DNA from: Glandiceps talaboti
Lineage: Eukaryota > Hemichordata > Enteropneusta > Spengelidae
NCBI RefSeq assembly: GCF_964340395.1
Contig: NC_135567.1
Location: forward strand, 7,004,899-7,068,898
Length of the DNA: 64,000 nt
Direction of reading: 5' to 3'
This document shows, in pieces, positions 1 through 10,965 of the stretch (positions are counted from its first letter, which is position 1; each line of letters begins with the position of its first letter). The notes under the pieces were generated by a model. It was not told the origin of the DNA. It saw nothing but the letters and a program-made list of their open reading frames with translations, and made no database searches. The position numbers and the translations under genes were made by a program.

Positions 1-1
1 G

Positions 2-244
2 GACTTCAATTGTACAACTGACCCCCGGATAGATCGTAACCGGGGGTCCGAGCCAGATATCAGAACGTCAAACTTACTCACAAATTTAACCCGACGCTTT
101 AAACTTGTTGACGCATGGAGAAACCAACATCCAGCATCACTTAACTATACATGGCATCGCGATCACGACAATGCGCATGCGCGACTTGACAAAATTTTTG
201 TGAATAAACATTATATCAACCGTATCAAAAGTGTTCAATCCTGA
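2..244 (+). pseudogene. LINE ORF2 endonuclease domain, C-terminal part, frame-shifted
   Basis: Reading from base 2 gives a continuous frame that begins with the endonuclease motif GDFN/DFN, continues with a LVDAWR-type segment and a YTWHR motif, then an ARLDKIFV segment, and stops at TGA 242-244. These are the usual C-terminal landmarks of the AP-endonuclease that nicks target DNA for target-primed reverse transcription. The last motif of the domain, SDHSLV, lies in the next frame at about 262-279. An indel must therefore lie between 208, where the RT frame opens, and 242. Confidence 0.8.
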
Positions 245-3200
245 ACTCCTCCTTGGCCTTTTCGGACCACTCACTTGTCACCCTTTCAGTATCCCTAAAA
301 AGTGTCAAAAATCGGAACCCAGTTTGGACCCTTAATACCTCTATCCTTGAGGAGGAAAACTACAAGGGGATTATTTTTAATTTCTGGAAAAACTGGGATA
401 AACAGAAGGACAGTTATCCAAATCTTCAACTTTGGTGGGACATTGGAAAACAAAAAATCAAGCAACTCAGCCAACAATACTGTAATAATAAAGTGAACCA
501 AAACAAAACCGACAAACATAACCTTGAAACCGAAATAGCTGCTCTTGAAAGTCAGCTCAGTAACCATGGCTACAACTCAGCCGTTGAAAAAGTATATCAG
601 GAGAAAAAGACTCTGCTCACCAATTTGACTAATCAGGAAAACAAACACGCAGGTATTCGGAACAGACACAAATATCTTAATAACTCAGATGCTCCTGACA
701 ATGTTATATACAAACTTAACGAACAAAAGAGAACAAGAAAATCTATCATCCAACTTCAAAACGGAAATGACAATACAATAACTGAAGATCCGACCAAAAT
801 CAGAAAAACGATTCGTCAATTTTACGAAGAACTTTACACCCCCGAACCCACTGATCTGACTTCTACCTCTGAAATTCTTAATAACCTTCCTCAAATTAAC
901 GAATTTGACCGCGATTTCCTTGACAGTGAAATTACACTCGAAGAAATGACAAACGCATTTAAACTTCTCCCGAACGACCGCACACCTGGCATTGATGGTA
1001 TCCCAAACGAGTTCTATAAAACCTTTTGGTCAGTACTTGGAAACGATTTCCATGAAGTTATGATGGCATCAATAAATCAAGGCATCCTACCAAACTCGTG
1101 TAAGCGTGCCGTGACTACGCTCATTCCTAAAACAGGCAATACAAATTTACTGAAAAACTGGCGTCCCATAAGTCTTCTCTGCAGTGACTACAAAATACTG
1201 ACAAAGACACTCTCTCTCCGTCTCAGGAACGTGATAAGTTCTATCATCCATCATGACCAAAGTTGTAGTATCCCTACCCGTCAAATTCATGACAACATTT
1301 CTCTGTTACGCGACAGTATCACCATGGCCAATGAAAACAACATCCCACTTGGTATACTGGCACTTGACCAAGAAAAGGCCTTTGACCGTGTCAATCATCA
1401 ATATCTTTTTGACACTTTACGCTCGTTCGGTTTTGGAAATAAATTTGTTGACTTGATTCATTTAATCTATAACGAAGCACAATCTTTAATTCGAGTGAAC
1501 GATACCCTAACTTCGCCAATTGATTTTGCCAGGGGAATTAGACAAGGCTGTTCACTTTCTGGGCAACTTTACGTCATTGCCATTGAACCCCTTCTACACC
1601 ACATCAGAACTAAGAGTAAAATAACAGGTTTAGACATTCCAAACTCACACAACAACAAATGTAAACTTTCTGCATACGCAGACGATGTCGAGGTTTTTAT
1701 TACTCGCGACGAAGACTTAAATGAACTAAATCACTCACTAGTTATTTACCAACAAGCATCCAATGCCAAGATCAACTTCAGTAAATCAAAGGGTTTGTGG
1801 TGCGGCTCCTGGCGTGAACGTCACGATAACCCCCTTAACATCGAGTGGAACAACAAAGGCCTGAAACTCCTTGGTATTTTACTTGGCAATACTGAATCGT
1901 ACATCGACGAGAATTGGAAACATCTCACTCAAAAAATTGAAAACAAACTTGAAAACTGGTCTCACTTTGCCCCTAAAATGTCCTATAGGGGGCGCGCTAT
2001 AATTATCAACCAGTTAATCGCATCCAAAACACTTTTCCCTCTCACTGCTCTTACTCCGCCCGAATACACTATCACATATCTCCAACGCTTATTTCTCAAC
2101 TTTTTTTGGAACGGAAAACATTGGATATCATCTGACACATTGTACCTCCCACTTGATAAAGGCGGCCAAAACTTGATTCACTTACAAAGTAGAATAACTG
2201 CACTTCGCATCCACTTGATTCAACGCTATCTTTATTTAGACTCTAAACACCCTTGTTTCCAAATGATTGATTTTTACCTCAGTAAAGTTGGAAATTTAGG
2301 ATACACCAAGGGACTCCTTACTACTGAACTGAGCATGAATCTCAACAATATGCCTCCCTTCTACATCGATCTTCTCAAGCGTTGGAGAAACACTAAAAAA
2401 ATCCGTAAGCTTGACAAAACGAACATCTTCGAAATTCTCAACGAACCACTCTTTTGTAATCACCATATTCTCCATCCACTCAGAAAAGAGCCATTTAGAC
2501 TTGAACATTTGATTTCTGCTGGACTGACAAAAATCCGAGATCTTCTCAACGCTGACCACAAAGCCTTACTTACGGTACCTGATATTAGTGATAGAATCAA
2601 TATTCGCTCCCAACGCATCCTTCAACTTACCCTGGATACAATCCACAAAGCCATCCCCACAGATTGGATGAACACAATCAACAAGTACTTACATAGTAGA
2701 AATGTGAACATGATTGAAAATACACACTACAGCTTTGAACTCCACGTCTCCGATGACCTCAACTTTCCTTTATACAAATTCGAAAAGGGGGCCATCTACA
2801 AACACTTAATACAGGCACAGCACATAAACCGGTCACCCGAAGGGTTAGATACAGTCTGGCGCGATGTCCTTAATATTCCCGACAATAGTAAACCGAACTT
2901 CAAAGCCTGTTACTCACCTCTTGTCACATTATACGAAGGCGACCTTCTTTGGCGCATCATGCACGGTGCATATGCGAGTGAAAATTTCCTAACTGAAATC
3001 GGCGTGAGTCGAGAAAGAAATTGTCTATTCTGTTCGGAAAAAGACTCGCTTCTACACATTTTCTTTGAATGTCACCACATCCAACCCCTCTTAGCCTTCC
3101 TCAATTCACTCAAGAGAACATTCCCAACAAAACCCAAAATACCACCCTGGTGGTTCATTCTGAACCCGCCTAAAAAGTCAAATAAGTTCAACTCGAAACG

Positions 3201-3453
3201 AGAACGGGATCTTTTCATTTATTTAATCTGTACAGCAAAAATGTCCATTCATTTATGCCGTCGAAACAAACGCGAAAACATCCCGTATACTGATCCAAAA
3301 ACAATCTTCAAAGATAAAATCGCCACCCGTCTAAAAATTGAATTTGCATACTTCAACCTCGTTCGCCAGCTTGATAGATTTTCCGACACTTGGTCACAGA
3401 ACGAAATTCTCTGCAAACTTTCACCAACGAATGAATTAGAAATACTGATTTAA
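208..3453 (+). CDS. LINE ORF2: end of endonuclease, reverse transcriptase and C-terminal Cys-rich region
   Basis: The frame opens after a stop at 205-207 and runs to TAA at 3451-3453, about 1,080 codons. Near its start is SDHSLV, the last endonuclease motif. A coiled-coil-like linker follows, then RT motifs in order: TPGIDGIPNEFY, LALDQEKAFDRVNH, RGIRQGCSLSGQLY and the catalytic AYADD (about residues 470-480). After the thumb region comes a Cys/His motif (CLFC then H and C, about residues 925-945), as in many L1/Tx1 ORF2 proteins. The product would copy its own RNA at a nicked chromosomal site. RT itself has no internal stop, so the insertion looks fairly young. There is no ATG at the start because the natural start lies upstream of the window. 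It is probably non-functional because of the upstream frameshift. Confidence 0.88.
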   Translation, partial: TLYQPYQKCSILNSSLAFSDHSLVTLSVSLKSVKNRNPVWTLNTSILEEENYKGIIFNFWKNWDKQKDSYPNLQLWWDIGKQKIKQLSQQYCNNKVNQNKTDKHNLETEIAALESQLSNHGYNSAVEKVYQEKKTLLTNLTNQENKHAGIRNRHKYLNNSDAPDNVIYKLNEQKRTRKSIIQLQNGNDNTITEDPTKIRKTIRQFYEELYTPEPTDLTSTSEILNNLPQINEFDRDFLDSEITLEEMTNAFKLLPNDRTPGIDGIPNEFYKTFWSVLGNDFHEVMMASINQGILPNSCKRAVTTLIPKTGNTNLLKNWRPISLLCSDYKILTKTLSLRLRNVISSIIHHDQSCSIPTRQIHDNISLLRDSITMANENNIPLGILALDQEKAFDRVNHQYLFDTLRSFGFGNKFVDLIHLIYNEAQSLIRVNDTLTSPIDFARGIRQGCSLSGQLYVIAIEPLLHHIRTKSKITGLDIPNSHNNKCKLSAYADDVEVFITRDEDLNELNHSLVIYQQASNAKINFSKSKGLWCGSWRERHDNPLNIEWNNKGLKLLGILLGNTESYIDENWKHLTQKIENKLENWSHFAPKMSYRGRAIIINQLIASKTLFPLTALTPPEYTITYLQRLFLNFFWNGKHWISSDTLYLPLDKGGQNLIHLQSRITALRIHLIQRYLYLDSKHPCFQMIDFYLSKVGNLGYTKGLLTTELSMNLNNMPPFYIDLLKRWRNTKKIRKLDKTNIFEILNEPLFCNHHILHPLRKEPFRLEHLISAGLTKIRDLLNADHKALLTVPDISDRINIRSQRILQLTLDTIHKAIPTDWMNTINKYLHSRNVNMIENTHYSFELHVSDDLNFPLYKFEKGAIYKHLIQAQHINRSPEGLDTVWRDVLNIPDNSKPNFKACYSPLVTLYEGDLLWRIMHGAYASENFLTEIGVSRERNCLFCSEKDSLLHIFFECHHIQPLLAFLNSLKRTFPTKPKIPPWWFILNPPKKSNKFNSKRERDLFIYLICTAKMSIHLCRRNKRENIPYTDPKTIFKDKIATRLKIEFAYFNLVRQLDRFSDTWSQNEILCKLSPTNELEILI

Positions 3454-3540
3454 CTTTATCGTGCCTGATTGCTTTCTCCTCAGCGTGCCTGTAAATATTG
3501 CTACTGCACGCTGACATGTTTTCCTTTCCCATATTTTATC

Positions 3541-3546
3541 AATAAA
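3541..3546 (+). promoter_or_regulatory. AATAAA polyadenylation signal in the LINE 3' region
   Basis: AATAAA lies 88 bases after the ORF2 stop. A second AATAAA (about 4018) sits just before the (TAC)n run. Either could end the LINE transcript; the choice cannot be made from one copy. Confidence 0.4.
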
Positions 3547-4036
3547 GCCATTCACATTTTGTGTCCGTGTCCTTTACTGAGTCCTTTGCCCTTGTACTCG
3601 CACACAGAATACCAACATTTTGTTAGTTCAATGGTCGTTGTCGAGCTCCCGTTTTTGGCAGCGTACTCTTTGCGTGTTCTCCGTCTTTGGAGTTCGGCGG
3701 TGAGCTCGATGGAGGACATACGAACACATTAACCACTTTCTAGCAACCTTGCTATTTGATCTTTCCCGTTAGGTCTGACTGTTATACTGAAAGACTGAAA
3801 CAGCCAGCCTGAATAGACGTGGAACCAACTCTTGTAACATCCGGAGACTGATAATGCAGCTGCGACTTATACCAGTTGAAAATCAATTTCCACGACTGAA
3901 TCACCATTTGTTCTTGTTGAATGTCAAATCTTGTATAAATTTTTACCAATATTCTCAAATGTTAAACTTCAATTTCATTCTCTACCTCTACTGTTATGTC
4001 AATATTTTAAAACATTGTAATAAAGTTCATTTTCAA

Positions 4037-4046
4037 AACTACTACA

Positions 4047-4085
<39 letters not shown>
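4037..4085 (+). repeat. (TAC)n microsatellite
   Basis: About 14 ACT/TAC units directly follow the A+T-rich 3' sequence of the LINE. This may be the simple-repeat tail of the element or a later expansion. Confidence 0.85.
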
Positions 4086-4424
4086 GAAGTCTGAAAACCG
4101 TTATATATTACAGTGCAAGGATACCCACTACGTGGAAAGTTACAACAATGTATGCCTAGTCTACCAGGACAAGAGGATATCATACGGCGATCATCGATAC
4201 CGAGTAAGAAGCGAGATGGCTTGTTTAGACTGGGTAGGTTTTTATGTGTAGCCTAATATTTAACTTCAAAGACTGTATTGTTGTATTAATTGTAATCTAC
4301 ACATGTATTTTACAACTTTGCCCAACATGTTTCAATGCCAAGGTACCTGGTGCATTACGAAATGTTATGAGTGCAAGTGGTTAATTTACTAAACTGAGTA
4401 CCTTTTACCTGATTAATATTTGCC

Positions 4425-4455
<31 letters not shown>

Positions 4456-5031
4456 TATTCCCTAAAAATTGTAAAGAAAATAGCAATATAGACATTTATA
4501 TTTACAATGAAGAAAACAATGGGGAAAAGGAGAAAACAAAAAACAGTTGTCGAGCATCTAGTCAAGTCCGTACCCCAGTCTCTTTTGTTATATTACGTGA
4601 GCATCTCATTCTTGGCAATCTGTTCGTTTGACAAACAACTACAAAAATTAAAACAACTCAACACACCAGAAATAAACTTCATACACATAAGTAACAGAAA
4701 ATAACAGCAATGTGTTCCCAACATATCTATAAGAGAGTTGTGCTCCGACAAATGCAATGCATCCCCAAAACTGAGTTTCTACTTGTTTCTTTTTTCTTTT
4801 TTCACCATTGGATTCTTTGCAATGTGTCAACAGTTTTCTTGAGATCTCGATATGTCATTTTCTCCTGGTGGAAAATGGGAAGTTATCTCCATATTTTTTT
4901 TATTTTGATATCAAGATATTTTTTTTTCATTTTCTGAATACAAGAGTGAACTCTTCATAACCTTTTATAAGTGTAAATCTCTGCGATCTATCAGCCACGT
5001 TAACTTTATTTTCACCCTACTTTATCTCCAG
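4086..5031. other. Non-coding, A+T-rich; (AAT)n at 4427-4451
   Basis: No open frame here shows a domain or splice context I recognise. The only structure seen is a short (AAT)n microsatellite at 4427-4451 followed by an A-rich stretch. Confidence 0.5.
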
Positions 5032-5184
5032 AATGAAAATGTCGATCGGCCGGCAACGTCAAGAACAACAGGGCAAAATGCCAGGCAACAGCGGCAACAA
5101 AGAGAACATCGCAACCTCAAGAGGAAAACATCAGAATGGAAGCGAAAAGTATGGAGAGAGATGATGCGACAATTATTTATTTGA
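5032..5184 (+). CDS. Possible 3'-terminal exon of an unrecognised basic protein
   Basis: A pyrimidine-rich acceptor ending in ATCTCCAG (to 5031) precedes an open frame of about 50 codons ending at TGA 5182-5184. AATAAA follows 8 bases later (5193-5198). The encoded tail is strongly basic and Q/R-rich, with segments such as ARQQRQQREHRN and KTSEWKRKVWREMMRQL, and looks helical and DNA-binding-like. Acceptor, frame and poly(A) signal together suggest a terminal exon, but no upstream exon was found in the window and no family is recognised. It could equally be chance or part of an old transposon. Confidence 0.3.
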   Translation, partial: NENVDRPATSRTTGQNARQQRQQREHRNLKRKTSEWKRKVWREMMRQLFI

Positions 5185-5199
5185 AATTATCTAATAAAA

Positions 5200-6790
5200 G
5201 AATTAGAAAACTAAACTTTATGTGCGAAGTATGTATGATTTCTTGGTAATAAGGTTATGATAGTCCATACTATTTACATGAGACATTCCTATCGATTTAC
5301 ACAAGATGTCATATTATTGAGTCAGGATTCTAACTCATTTAGTCTGAATCAATTCTCCGATGATAAAAGAACTGTCCCCCATACGGTTGCCCTGAAAGCA
5401 ATATTCCTGTTACATTAACAGTAAATTTTCGGCAAAGTTCTTGTATCTCTTCTACTTTTCTAATTTTTTTGTAGTATCATATACTAGTATATGAAATCAT
5501 AATTATCTCGTTGATATTATCAAGCATCACATACCTCGATCTATCACGATGTTTTGTTACAATCACTAACACTTGACTTTGTGTGCGATTCGCCGATTAT
5601 GCACTTATATGTGATCCACACATAGGACTTCGACAAAAGAAAACGTGCCAAAAATATTCATTATTTCACGTAATTTTGTTTTTTAATATAGTCACACAAC
5701 ATCCCGAATTAGACCTCGCAGTAAAAAGCACAGACACACAATTGCAATCCCAGACACGATTTGTTGTTGTAAGTCATTCAGTTTGATAATACATGGTTAA
5801 TGGACATTTCTGTACACATCGAGATACGTTTTATGGCAATCATTTCATCACGAAAACAACTACGTCAACACTTGAACTATTTCTAGTACAGACTCTGTCG
5901 GATGGTGTAACACACGTGTCTGGCAATCAATCCATTGCGAAATAAAATTCCTAATTTACCCTTTATGCTAAAACGTTTTTGAAAGCAAATCTCCCTAATA
6001 TACTCTTTCACTAAAATGAATTTGTAATTTCACACTCGTGTCAACATTTGTCATGACAGGCAGATCAATTTCATAGGTATATACGTTACGAGTGCTGACC
6101 AAACATGCCTGAATATACTTTTTTACAAAAGCAATGCATGTTGATCATAGATATGGCTTTCAAAGCAAGTTACGTGATATTGAAAGCCCAACAAACGTAA
6201 TACCTAAACATAAAACATTCTGACCGAATGCTCCAAGTTTTGACTATTTAAGTGCATTGTGGATATTTTATTAATTCCGACAACTTATTTTATTGTATCC
6301 TATAGATAAGCTAACAACTATTGTAGCGATATATATCGGTAGTGTACGTCGGGTTATAGACAAAGTATAAGGTCATGAACCCCTATGCGGTTTTTTTCTG
6401 TCCCATTACAAATTTACCCTAACACATTTTTCTGTCATTATCATTTAGATATAAAAATTGCCAACATGGAACTTGAGAAATGTCGAAAAAAATTAGGGCG
6501 ATGTTAATACATGACGTTAATAGTACATGCACAATACAAGACAAGCTCTTGAACCCGTTGTATATTATTAGAGACCAGACAACGCCTACTTCTATGGCTG
6601 GTAAATTTGTACTATTAGCACTGTATTGTGTACTATAATTGTACGTTACAAGAACTATACATACATATATTGTTATGTAGTACTATTTATCAATCTTTTG
6701 TCTTTCTCACAATGTTATGACAATCCTTTGGCTGTACGTCATTGAGATTAGTGTAAGCCACATATATGTAGTTACTATACGCGTGGGCGT
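5200..6790. other. No gene or repeat recognised
   Basis: A+T-rich intergenic sequence. Only short frames without codon-like bias or recognisable motifs were seen on either strand. Confidence 0.5.
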
Positions 6791-6904
<114 letters not shown>

Positions 6905-7153
6905 CCTAGTAATCGTAGATGACCGGAACTATTAGCATTAGATCACGCCACCGTAAACAGTTCTCAACATGTAGCTCAGAAGCATGCGTTTACGATATTA
7001 TTGGATCGTAATGTGTTTTTTTCGACAAATACATTGCACAATGTCTTCGAATATGTATTTAGTCAAACTAAATGATTGGTAATTTATCAAACATGGAAAA
7101 ACATTTAGTGTTTAGTGCAGCATAGCAATGTGAATACTCGAGTCCCGGGACAG

Positions 7154-7873
7154 GCCCAGTTACATGATGCAACTCATGAAGCAATTCGTCGCATGCGACG
7201 AGGCTTGCAACTGCGATCGCGACGGGAGCGCGTACACGATGCAACTAGCTAGTTGCATGGTGAGTCGCAAGAGCTAACTGTTGCACATGCGTAAATATAT
7301 AAAGTTACAGGTCATCGAGGTCTAGTCTTCTAGCGGCAGGAATTTGGCAAAAATGCTATGAAATTGCTAACATTTACGAATAAAATGACTGTAAACTTGT
7401 TCGATAGTAAAACTCTATACAATTCGAAGTTCGTTTAGGGCGATGTTGATCTTTCCGATGTCGCTACTTGCATTCAAGTTGGAAATAAAATGATATTCAG
7501 CGGAAATCAAGCATTCATAGACATTGTATACTATTTATAAGTGGTAATCGTGGTGATAAATCGAAATTATATCAAAAATAGTTGCCGAAATAGAATATAT
7601 TTATACTAAAAACATGGCGGCCATAACATTGAACGTCATTTGACACGTAGGTATATGTCAAAGGTTATCGACGAAGTGGTTACACGGTGCAACTCACGAA
7701 GCAACTCGAGAAGCAACTTTCGACGAGTCGCACGAAAACCGATATGTCGGTTTCCTTGCAACGCACCTTGCGACGTCGCAAGACCCTGCGACGAGGCGAG
7801 TACACGATGCAATTCGTCGCATGAGACGAATTGCATGGTGCGTTGCTAGTCGAGTTGCATCGTGTAACCGGGC
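7154..7873. mobile_element. TIR/foldback element (MITE-like), possibly two related short copies
   Basis: The left end GCCCAGTTACATGATGCAAC and the inverted right end (reverse complement GCCCGGTTACACGATGCAAC) match at 18 of 20 positions. Inside are many copies of palindromic CGTCGCATGCGACG-like and GATGCAACT-like words, crowded at 7154-7290 and 7677-7873 with an A+T-rich middle between. A second left-type end starts near 7677, so this is either one 720-bp element with repeated subterminal sites or two short elements (about 130 and 197 bp) flanking other DNA. No transposase frame and no clear target-site duplication were seen. Confidence 0.65.
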
Positions 7874-8165
7874 TATACACATTTTATAAATTAAGTAAAC
7901 GCGCCGTATACAAACCTGTATTCAACTCATTCAGTATATTTCAACCGGGTATGGTAAAACATTACAGTTAATCTCGGTAATCCAATTCAAACTCCTTTGT
8001 TTTATTTCTTTTTGTCTTACGTCTTACCAGTATTTACCGAGAAAGATAGTGATTTTCAGCTTGGTCGTTAATTATTCAGGATTATGTTAGGATTATGTGG
8101 TGTGGACGGAGAACGCATAAATACATGTAAATGAACCCGTGTGATAAACTTACTCCCCTTTAAGT

Positions 8166-8438
8166 TCAGTGTGTTAAGTTCATCTGTGAAACGATTACTT
8201 TTTTTTCTCTGTATTTTTTGTCAATCGTAACCTGTTCTGCTAATTTTTTAACTAGCTGAACACGACTTAGGTCTGAGGAGGGAATGTTGTTTCTCCGTCG
8301 TCTTTCCCGTTCTCTCGCTAAATAAGACTCTCCCTTCCTTTGCTTCTTTCTATCTCTGTAAGCACGTTGATATTTGGCCTGAGACTTTGCCATGTTATCT
8401 AGAAGATATTGTAGTTCACTGTTATAAGACACTTTCAT
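8166..8438 (-). CDS. Small, highly basic protein (bZIP-basic-region-like), family not identified
   Basis: A 90-codon frame on the minus strand. An internal methionine (about residue 16) begins a segment with MAKSQAKYQRAYRDRKKQRK followed by YLARERERRRRNN. This dense Arg/Lys helical segment resembles the basic N-terminal region of short nuclear proteins often found beside transposons in aquatic animals. That comparison is from memory of the general pattern and is not a firm family match. The C-terminal third carries no recognisable domain. Immediately upstream of its start (8482-9778 on the plus strand) lies an array of a 14-bp motif. It may be one exon of a longer gene or a remnant of a transposon ORF. 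Confidence 0.4.
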   Translation of the reverse strand: MKVSYNSELQYLLDNMAKSQAKYQRAYRDRKKQRKGESYLARERERRRRNNIPSSDLSRVQLVKKLAEQVTIDKKYREKKVIVSQMNLTH

Positions 8439-8481
8439 TGTGTTTTACCTAGACACCAAGCAATGACGTGGATGATTTCGT

Positions 8482-9778
8482 GAAGTGTACGTTACCACTA
8501 TTTGTAATGTCCGTTACCAATGTGTTATCAGTGATATAAGAATTAGGTAAATGGATCGGTATGATTTTATTAGTCAGTGGTATAATAAAATCTTTACTGA
8601 CAAAAAGAGTTGCAAATCAATTTACAGAAACGAGACTGTGACGTGGATAATTTGGAGTAACAAGATTTTAACTAAAATGAATCCTGACAGAATATATATG
8701 TTGTATAAATTGCGCATGGTATGATATTTAAAAATGAATGTAGTTATTTTCTTTCACCCAAGACTTTGTAATATAATCATTATAGACAGTTATGAAAAAT
8801 TATCCGTGGAAATTTATTTGAAAATAAACATAACATACACTTGTGAATGTAACATTATTTTGTCTGAAATGTACGTTACCTTTTGTAACGTACATTTCGC
8901 CTATTACAGATGCAAAATTCTATACTATGCCGAACAGCTGAGCCGACACTGATGGACTACAACGTAGACTTGAATATTATCTTCCAAAATATATACATCT
9001 TTGTCAGCAAGTATTTCTACTGCTGTTGCCATGAAAAAAAACTTGCAACATACCTCACAAGCGGTGAAAATGTGCGTCTGAATGGCGATATAAATTGAAC
9101 ACAGCCCTATTCTGCGTGGCTTGCTAGGAAATGGCAGACGACAGTAAACACGTGATATCCCTAGTATAAGTTTGTTTACGTTTTTTCTCCTTCAAATCGT
9201 GAACTCAGTAACGTACATTTCAGTAACGTACATTTTTTTCACATAAATATTCCACTCCAAATTGACCAGCAAGTGCTTGACTATACCATTACTTTGTCAG
9301 CTTTTGTAAGCTTAACACCTCTATATGTCTATCTGTGCCTCTTACCCATTTTCTGATCGATAACAAATATATAGGGAGTAACGTACATTTCCCTACAAAA
9401 TTACTCTGCCACTTACATACCTTTGCAACGCATTGGCATTGCGAACTGTCAATGTATGACATTCTCAACATGTACCGCGAATTCTTGGATATGTATCGAA
9501 TATTTAGAGTCATATTTTGTATATATCAGGTACAAAATTATATGTCATCAGATGCTGTTGATTTTCGGTAACGCACATTTCGCGCGACCTAGGGACAACC
9601 ACATTTCTGTATATAAAACATATATTTGAAACAATGTGGGAATCGCTTTCCATGATAAACAAGTTAGCATATTCGTGACCTTGTTTAAACAAACCGCTTA
9701 GGTTTCCTTCAATATTTCAGTACAATTTTCTTATCAATTCTCTAGTTACTTTGGCATCGGGACAGTAACGTACATTTC
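8482..9778. repeat. Array of nine GTAACGTACATTTC motifs in mirror orientation
   Basis: The 14-mer GTAACGTACATTTC occurs in plus orientation at 8885, 9208, 9223 (last base changed), 9378, 9568 (one mismatch) and 9765. It occurs in minus orientation at 8482 (one mismatch), 8505 (two mismatches) and 8866. All minus copies lie left and all plus copies right of about 8882. Copies 9208 and 9223 are a direct 15-bp tandem. The rest of the sequence is unique-looking and A+T-rich, so this is not a simple tandem repeat. Spaced, oriented sites of this kind suggest protein-binding sites, for example transposase subterminal sites or regulatory operators. Confidence 0.7.
8866..8898. repeat. Perfect palindrome made of two facing 14-bp motifs
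   Basis: GAAATGTACGTTAC (8866-8879) and its exact reverse complement (8885-8898) are separated by five bases. This is the turning point at which the surrounding motif array changes orientation. Confidence 0.9.
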
Positions 9779-9779
9779 A

Positions 9780-10965
9780 TTTTTGGGTATATCCATGGGT
9801 CTAAATGTAACCAAATAAAATCCGACAATGGAGCAACTTTCGTTTTAAATAGCCTAAGGTACCCTCTTGTCTTGCCACATATCGTTTCCATATCTCCGTC
9901 CATCATTTTAAAGTAAACAACGCTGGACATCAATTGCACCTTCTTATTGGGTTTGGGTTATACTGCTTGCATTTGTAAAAACAGTGTTACGTCATAACAA
10001 GTGGTAGGTGATGATGTCATATGTATAATTGTAAACCTACTGGTTTCAGTAAGTTTCAAAGTAGGGAGAGAACTGCAAAAAGCATGGGCAGAAGCGCACG
10101 CTAGTGTGTTCGTGCCTGCTATACAAGCGCAGGAGTTGGGGGTTGAGAGGGGATGTCCTCCTCCTATGGCAAGAGCTTTTTGAAAAATGAACACCTTTTG
10201 GAGGACATTTAGAGCACCATTCGAAGTAAAACCCAACTTAATTATATAAAATTATCACTAATTTAGGGTTTCAATAGTTTAAATCATTTCAAGTCATATT
10301 AACACAATTAATAATAAAAAAAGATCAAGTACAAAGTGAGAAAATTTGGGGAAAACATGCAAAGTGGAGGCCAGTTACCATTTAGAGATACAAAGTCATT
10401 AAATTATTTGAAAGTGTGTCTCTATTGATTATGTTTGTGTGCAATTCAACATGTTCATGGTCAATGGAGGCACAGATTTTTGAGTCAGTCCATCCAGTAA
10501 ATTATAAGGTATTTCATTTCTTATGTATGTATGTATATATATATATATATAATATAAAAAGTTGACATGATAAAAATTGACACAGCACTAATTTAATTTC
10601 CAAGAACGGTCAGGTTCTCAGTTCAGTGAAAACAAAATGACGCCCGTAGTATGAAATGTAATGGCAATTTCTGGAATGTCATTTTTTAGGAAGTATTTTT
10701 ATCGTTTATATCAATAATGGTCAAAGCTACAGATAGGAAAATGGTCAAGTCATAGTCATATTAATTGTTGAAGTCATTGAAAGGTTAAGAGAGAGAACAA
10801 GGCGCTTTCTACTTGAATGCTATAAATAAAATGAGATATACAACAGTAACTATTTGAAGTCGTTTATGAAAATTCGCCACAAATGCCAAGTCTATTTTCT
10901 ATTATCGAACTAAACTCTGAGTGGGTCATTCACAGATTTGATGTATATTAGCACATGTCTGACTT
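9780..10965. other. No gene recognised; short (TA)n near 10530
   Basis: Mixed A+T-rich sequence. Frames of 60-90 codons occur on both strands at 9.74-10.24 kb but show no domain, start context or splice sites that I would support. Confidence 0.5.

Larger units (their letters stand above)
1..4085 (+). mobile_element. LINE (L1/Tx1-like non-LTR retrotransposon), 5'-truncated by the window edge
   Basis: The window opens inside the apurinic-endonuclease domain and runs through reverse transcriptase, a C-terminal cysteine/histidine region and an A+T-rich 3' region. The 3' side holds AATAAA at 3541 and again near 4018, then a short (TAC)n run that may be the tail. The post-RT segment, with its SYRGRAIIINQL-type motif, and the spacing of RT motifs resemble the L1/Tx1 group; the clade call is inference. 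The element is damaged: the endonuclease and RT parts are in different frames. Confidence 0.85.

Noticed and set aside
3469-3732. 87-codon frame after LINE ORF2
   Set aside because: No recognised LINE product; it lies in the 3' region with a poly(A) signal inside.
7636-7882. Four overlapping small frames at 7.64-7.88 kb
   Set aside because: They are readings of the inverted palindromic words of the foldback element in several frames.
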